Positions 44,779-47,146 of a stretch of DNA of 47,146 bases are shown here, piece by piece. Position 1 is the first letter of the stretch. Each line of letters begins with the position of its first letter. The DNA comes from JAJZQD01 sp021847735 (lineage in GTDB: Bacteria; Bacillota; Thermincolia; Thermincolales; UBA2595). Made by a program: the position numbers and the translations under genes. The notes under the pieces are model-generated. The model did not search any database and had not been told where the DNA came from. It saw nothing but the letters and a program-made list of their open reading frames with translations. The stretch is taken from NCBI GenBank assembly GCA_027324025.1, contig DAHVYW010000049.1, positions 1 to 47,146 of the forward strand, written 5' to 3'.

Positions 44779-44807
44779 AAAACACCTTCCGGTGTGGAAG
44801 GTGTTTT
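44779..44807. terminator. Hairpin upstream of dnaE
   Basis: AAAACACCTTCC and GGAAGGTGTTTT pair perfectly around GGTGT between the PilZ and dnaE genes, upstream of dnaE. It could end PilZ transcription in combination with the next hairpin. Confidence 0.55.
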
Positions 44808-44824
44808 GTGCTCCTCTGAAACTG

Positions 44825-44852
44825 AAGGGTTTGCCTAAGAAGGCAAACCCTT
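44825..44852 (-). terminator. Terminator-like hairpin after the PilZ gene
   Basis: Arms AAGGGTTTGCC and GGCAAACCCTT are perfect complements with a six-base loop, 25 bases after the PilZ stop. Confidence 0.6.
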
Positions 44853-44877
44853 TCATATTAATGTTCATCGTAAAAAA

Positions 44878-45282
44878 TTAAGCCTTTGCAAACCTCAGTT
44901 CGCCATTTAGGAACCTTAATAATTTTTGTCTATCCTCTTCATCTACGACTTCAAATTGCAGCCCGGCTTTAATTCCCGTCTCAGTTTTTTCGCACCAGGC
45001 CACTCTTCCGTTAACACTGAAAGGTTCCTCTTCAAAAGGAATTTCCAGTAGGACTATTCCGTTTTTCTGAACGGCGCCGGCGCTAATACTACACTCATAT
45101 GCAACACAGGCCCCGCTAACACTTAAATTAACGATTTGAGTATCTACCTCCAACATTGCCAAAAGGTTAAACCGCGTCCCGTCACCCCCCAGAAACTTGC
45201 AGGTAGCTTTCTTATTAATCTCTAATCGTAAAAACTTTCTTTTTTCTAACGAGACATTCCTCACTGTACCATCACCTGGCAT
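44878..45282 (-). CDS. PilZ-domain cyclic-di-GMP-binding protein
   Basis: The 134-residue protein is a single PilZ domain. The ligand motifs are both present: RxxxR in EKRKFLRLEI and (D/N)xSxxG in VNLSVSGACVAYE. The rest is a beta barrel (VLLEIPFEEEPFSVNGRVAWC, GIKAGLQFEVVDEEDRQKLLRFL). It has no membrane segment or fused domain, so it would act as a stand-alone receptor, for example on motility, polysaccharide or pili. It lies upstream of dnaE on the same strand and close to the EAL/HDOD gene with its riboswitch, so this is a small cyclic-dinucleotide locus. Confidence 0.85.
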   Translation of the reverse strand: MPGDGTVRNVSLEKRKFLRLEINKKATCKFLGGDGTRFNLLAMLEVDTQIVNLSVSGACVAYECSISAGAVQKNGIVLLEIPFEEEPFSVNGRVAWCEKTETGIKAGLQFEVVDEEDRQKLLRFLNGELRFAKA

Positions 45283-45443
45283 TTCCTTTCCTGACTGGCT
45301 TTGGCATGTAAATTAAATTTCTACAGAAGACCACAAATTTCCTTCTATTCGGCAAATTCATGCTGGTTTTACTCGTGTAAATTCAACACAATTTGCATTT
45401 TTCCTCCTCTTGCCATTTATTTTGTATAAAATATGTAATATTT

Positions 45444-45476
45444 AAGGCAGGAGGGGTTTTACCCTTCCTGCCTTTT
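45444..45476. terminator. Terminator hairpin between PilZ and EAL/HDOD genes
   Basis: AAGGCAGGAGGGGT pairs with ACCCTTCCTGCCTT (one G-T pair) around TTT. It is T-flanked on the plus strand and followed by TTAAATATT on the minus strand; it lies 25 bases after the EAL/HDOD stop. Confidence 0.65.
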
Positions 45477-45501
45477 GTACGTTACCGTGTCCGCATAAGT
45501 G

Positions 45502-46719
45502 CTACAACTGCATAACCTGATTTGCCCAGGCCAGTGACTGGAGATAAATTTTGGGAACCTCAGCTTCGTCCAGCTTAATTCTGGTAGCCAAGGCCGAGAA
45601 TTCCTCCCAATTACCTTTTTCGTAAGCCAAAATCAACTCGTAAAGATCCCGGTAACGGCATTCCTTCCCCAACAAAGCCCTCTTGATGTCTTCGGCAATG
45701 GGCAGTTCGTCAAGGATGTCGGTCATGGGCCGGCTAATCAAGGCATCTATCATGGAAAACATGCCCATCAAAAAAAGATCGGAAGACCGTTCCTGGAGGC
45801 CCACTTTGGGGGCAATCAGTTCGCTGAACTTGGCCCTCAGAATTGAGCTGGTCGTTATCTCGTCTGGTTTATCTTCCCCCATGCCTCTCAATATAATCAG
45901 GCTCACCCAATTTTTGATTTCCTGAATACCAAGAAGAACCAGTGCATGTTTAATCGAATCTATCTTACTTCTAAAGCCAAAAGCGGCTGAGTTAATGTAT
46001 TTTAAAAGTTTATAGGATAGAGACACATCCCGTTTAATAATTCCCTCAAGCCTGTCAAAGTCCATTTCGGGCCGGTTAACTTCCTCCAGGGCCTGCAGGT
46101 AGTTAATCTTATAACCGGGGATGTCCTGCCCTGTAAGAATGATAGGCCTGCTGAAAAAGTAACCCTGAAAATATGAGTACCCCATTTCAAAGGCCTCTTT
46201 AAACATTTCCGTAGTTTCCACTTTCTCAGCCAAAAGCTGTACTCCCGCGGAGCCGAATCTTCGAATAACATCCATCTTTTCTCTGATGTCACATTCCATA
46301 AAATCGATTTTTATGATATCAGCCAATTCAACCAGAGGTTTAAACCTCTCATCCAGAACGAAGTCATCTAAAACGAGCGGATACCCTAGCTTTTTCAACT
46401 TTATGCAAGCATTGACGACCTTGTCATCGACCTCTATGTTTTCAAGGATTTCTATGGCCACAACTTCTTTCGGCAAGATCGTGGCAACCTCATTCTTCAG
46501 CAAATTCTCGGTAAAATTAATAAAGGCTCTTTTGCCACCCGTCAGGGCATCCAAACCAATTAAAAGAAAGCTGTTGGCAATGACCTCCGATGTGGCCCTA
46601 TCTCCGTCCCCTGCTGGATTATTGTAAAAGTTATCCATCCCCAGCCGGTACAACAGTTCATATCCGTAGACTTTTTGCTGCCTATTAAAAATTGGCTGGC
46701 GGGCTACAAAAACTTCCAT
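45502..46719 (-). CDS. Degenerate-EAL / HDOD signalling protein (YuxH-like)
   Basis: The protein has 405 residues from ATG 46719 (GGAGGTGCCGGA upstream). Residues 1-200 resemble an EAL domain (FVARQPIFNRQQKVYGYELLYR; KIDFMECDI; LLAEKVET; GYSYFQGYFFSRP), but ELLYR stands where EAL phosphodiesterases have EAL-x-R and several metal ligands are missing, so catalysis is doubtful. Residues 200-405 form an HDOD domain (IKRDVSLSYKLLKYINSAAFG, ALVLLGIQEIKNWVSLIIL), a protein-protein output module. It is probably a sensor or adaptor in cyclic-di-GMP signalling, chemotaxis or stress. It is controlled by an upstream GEMM-I riboswitch. Confidence 0.88.
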   Translation of the reverse strand: MEVFVARQPIFNRQQKVYGYELLYRLGMDNFYNNPAGDGDRATSEVIANSFLLIGLDALTGGKRAFINFTENLLKNEVATILPKEVVAIEILENIEVDDKVVNACIKLKKLGYPLVLDDFVLDERFKPLVELADIIKIDFMECDIREKMDVIRRFGSAGVQLLAEKVETTEMFKEAFEMGYSYFQGYFFSRPIILTGQDIPGYKINYLQALEEVNRPEMDFDRLEGIIKRDVSLSYKLLKYINSAAFGFRSKIDSIKHALVLLGIQEIKNWVSLIILRGMGEDKPDEITTSSILRAKFSELIAPKVGLQERSSDLFLMGMFSMIDALISRPMTDILDELPIAEDIKRALLGKECRYRDLYELILAYEKGNWEEFSALATRIKLDEAEVPKIYLQSLAWANQVMQL

Positions 46720-46783
46720 TCCGGCACCTCCTATGATGTCAGCCCCCAATTAGAACTTCATGATGGGCATTAATTGGTCAAAT

Positions 46784-46811
46784 AAAAAAACCCTTTGCCT
46801 GGGGTAAGGGT
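46784..46811 (-). terminator. Riboswitch terminator before the EAL/HDOD gene
   Basis: On the minus strand CCCTTACCCCAGGCAAAGGG is followed by seven T, directly after the GEMM aptamer. The aptamer's 3' flank (GTAGACCC) could pair with GGGTCTAAGG inside the aptamer, giving the switch. Confidence 0.85.
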
Positions 46812-46814
46812 CTA

Positions 46815-46905
46815 CATATCAGCGGCAACCTGGCAATCATAGTGAACTCACCTTAGACCCACGGCTTTGCGCCCCTCGCTTTCGCGAGGTTTGCCTATTA
46901 TGTTT
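46815..46905 (-). promoter_or_regulatory. GEMM-I (cyclic-di-GMP-I) riboswitch
   Basis: The minus strand shows the family core in order: AATAGGCAAACC, a CTCGC-GAAA-GCGAG P2 hairpin with the docking GAAA tetraloop, GGGCGCAAAGCC, GTGGGTCTAAGG, and GATTGCCAGGTTGCCG. The bases before CAAACC are AGG; by my alignment the ligand-contact G20 is kept, which favours c-di-GMP over cGAMP, but this needs a covariance-model alignment. It controls a gene of cyclic-dinucleotide signalling. Confidence 0.92.
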
Positions 46906-46964
46906 TTGTCTCTTTATACGTTCTCCATCCCGGCAAATTTTCCTTGTTATATTTATTCAAACTT

Positions 46965-46981
46965 TTCGACTTTTTTCGACA
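46965..46981 (-). promoter_or_regulatory. Two Spo0A-box-like sites
   Basis: TTCGACA (46975-46981) is the exact complement of the 0A box TGTCGAA, and TTCGACT (46965-46971) lies one helical turn away. They are about 90 bases upstream of the last gene. Seven-base matches occur by chance, so support is moderate. Confidence 0.35.
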
Positions 46982-47067
46982 TTCTTTGAAGAAAACAATA
47001 TATTCCCTCCAATTTCCTCTTTATGATAAACTGTTATTAAACGCTTTATTTTCGGGAGGGATTTTAA

Positions 47068-47146
47068 ATGGTGGAAAAGCCTATCAATAGCGAAAACCAA
47101 AACCTGGTAGAAGTTAGAGCCTTCAATTTCCTCAAAAAGGTCTTTG
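47068..47146 (+). CDS. Start of an unidentified protein (cut by window edge)
   Basis: Only 26 codons are visible (MVEKPINSENQNLVEVRAFN...LKKVF). GGGAGGG seven bases before the ATG supports it. The charged, soluble-looking N-terminus does not identify a family. It is transcribed away from the EAL/HDOD locus behind possible Spo0A boxes. Confidence 0.6.
   Translation, partial: MVEKPINSENQNLVEVRAFNFLKKVF

Noticed and set aside
1..47146. rRNA or tRNA genes
   Set aside because: No cloverleaf or conserved rRNA segment was recognised by eye on either strand; a covariance-model scan would be decisive.

Overview
The window looks like the chromosome of an anaerobic, low-to-mid-GC, Gram-positive Firmicute of the Peptococcaceae / Desulfotomaculum / Thermincola type. 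The signs are strong GGAGG ribosome sites with frequent GTG and TTG starts, an S-box riboswitch, a TRAP (MtrB) protein, S-layer homology (SLH) domains, the Firmicute gene order dnaE-(mtrB)-accD-accA-pfkA-pyk, a sigma-54 promoter before a corrinoid-protein/permease pair, and an island of multihaem c-type cytochromes. The genus is inference; no rRNA or tRNA gene was seen.

Layout. 1-2.5 kb (minus): start of a methyltransferase corrinoid protein behind an APC permease, with a -24/-12 promoter and an upstream dyad. 2.6-3.8 kb (minus): metA under a SAM-I (S-box) riboswitch. 3.9-6.5 kb (plus): cadC-cadA heavy-metal resistance. The cadA reading frame carries an in-frame TGA exactly where the first Cys of the N-terminal GLTCxxC metal motif should be, followed at once by a SECIS-like hairpin, so it is a candidate selenocysteine metal ATPase. 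6.6-13.7 kb: glgP, a PduL-GNAT fusion, galU, a small unknown gene, hsp20 and a PpaX-like phosphatase, with two kinds of hairpin-rich repeat between them.

13.8-34.9 kb (minus) is an extracellular electron-transfer island. In transcription order it holds a membrane NapC/NirT-type 12-haem cytochrome, a TPR protein, an NHL propeller, a secreted 6-haem cytochrome, an 8-haem cytochrome with Ig-like domains, a 13-haem cytochrome on eight FlgD-type Ig repeats, a 1.9-kilo-residue protein with SLH triplets at both ends and related Ig repeats between, a decayed cytochrome remnant, and a secreted subtilisin with five PPC-like domains. A perfect TGTGA-N6-TCACA (CRP/FNR-family) site lies upstream of the first gene. 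The four intact cytochromes carry 39 CxxCH motifs. Together they suggest a quinol-to-outside electron path across a Gram-positive wall and S-layer.

35.6-44.7 kb (minus) is core metabolism and replication (dnaE, mtrB, a DUF2007-like gene, accD, accA, pfkA, pyk). 44.8-46.9 kb (minus) is a cyclic-dinucleotide locus: a PilZ protein and a degenerate-EAL/HDOD protein behind a GEMM-I (c-di-GMP) riboswitch with a terminator. The window ends in the start of an unidentified plus-strand gene preceded by Spo0A-box-like sites.
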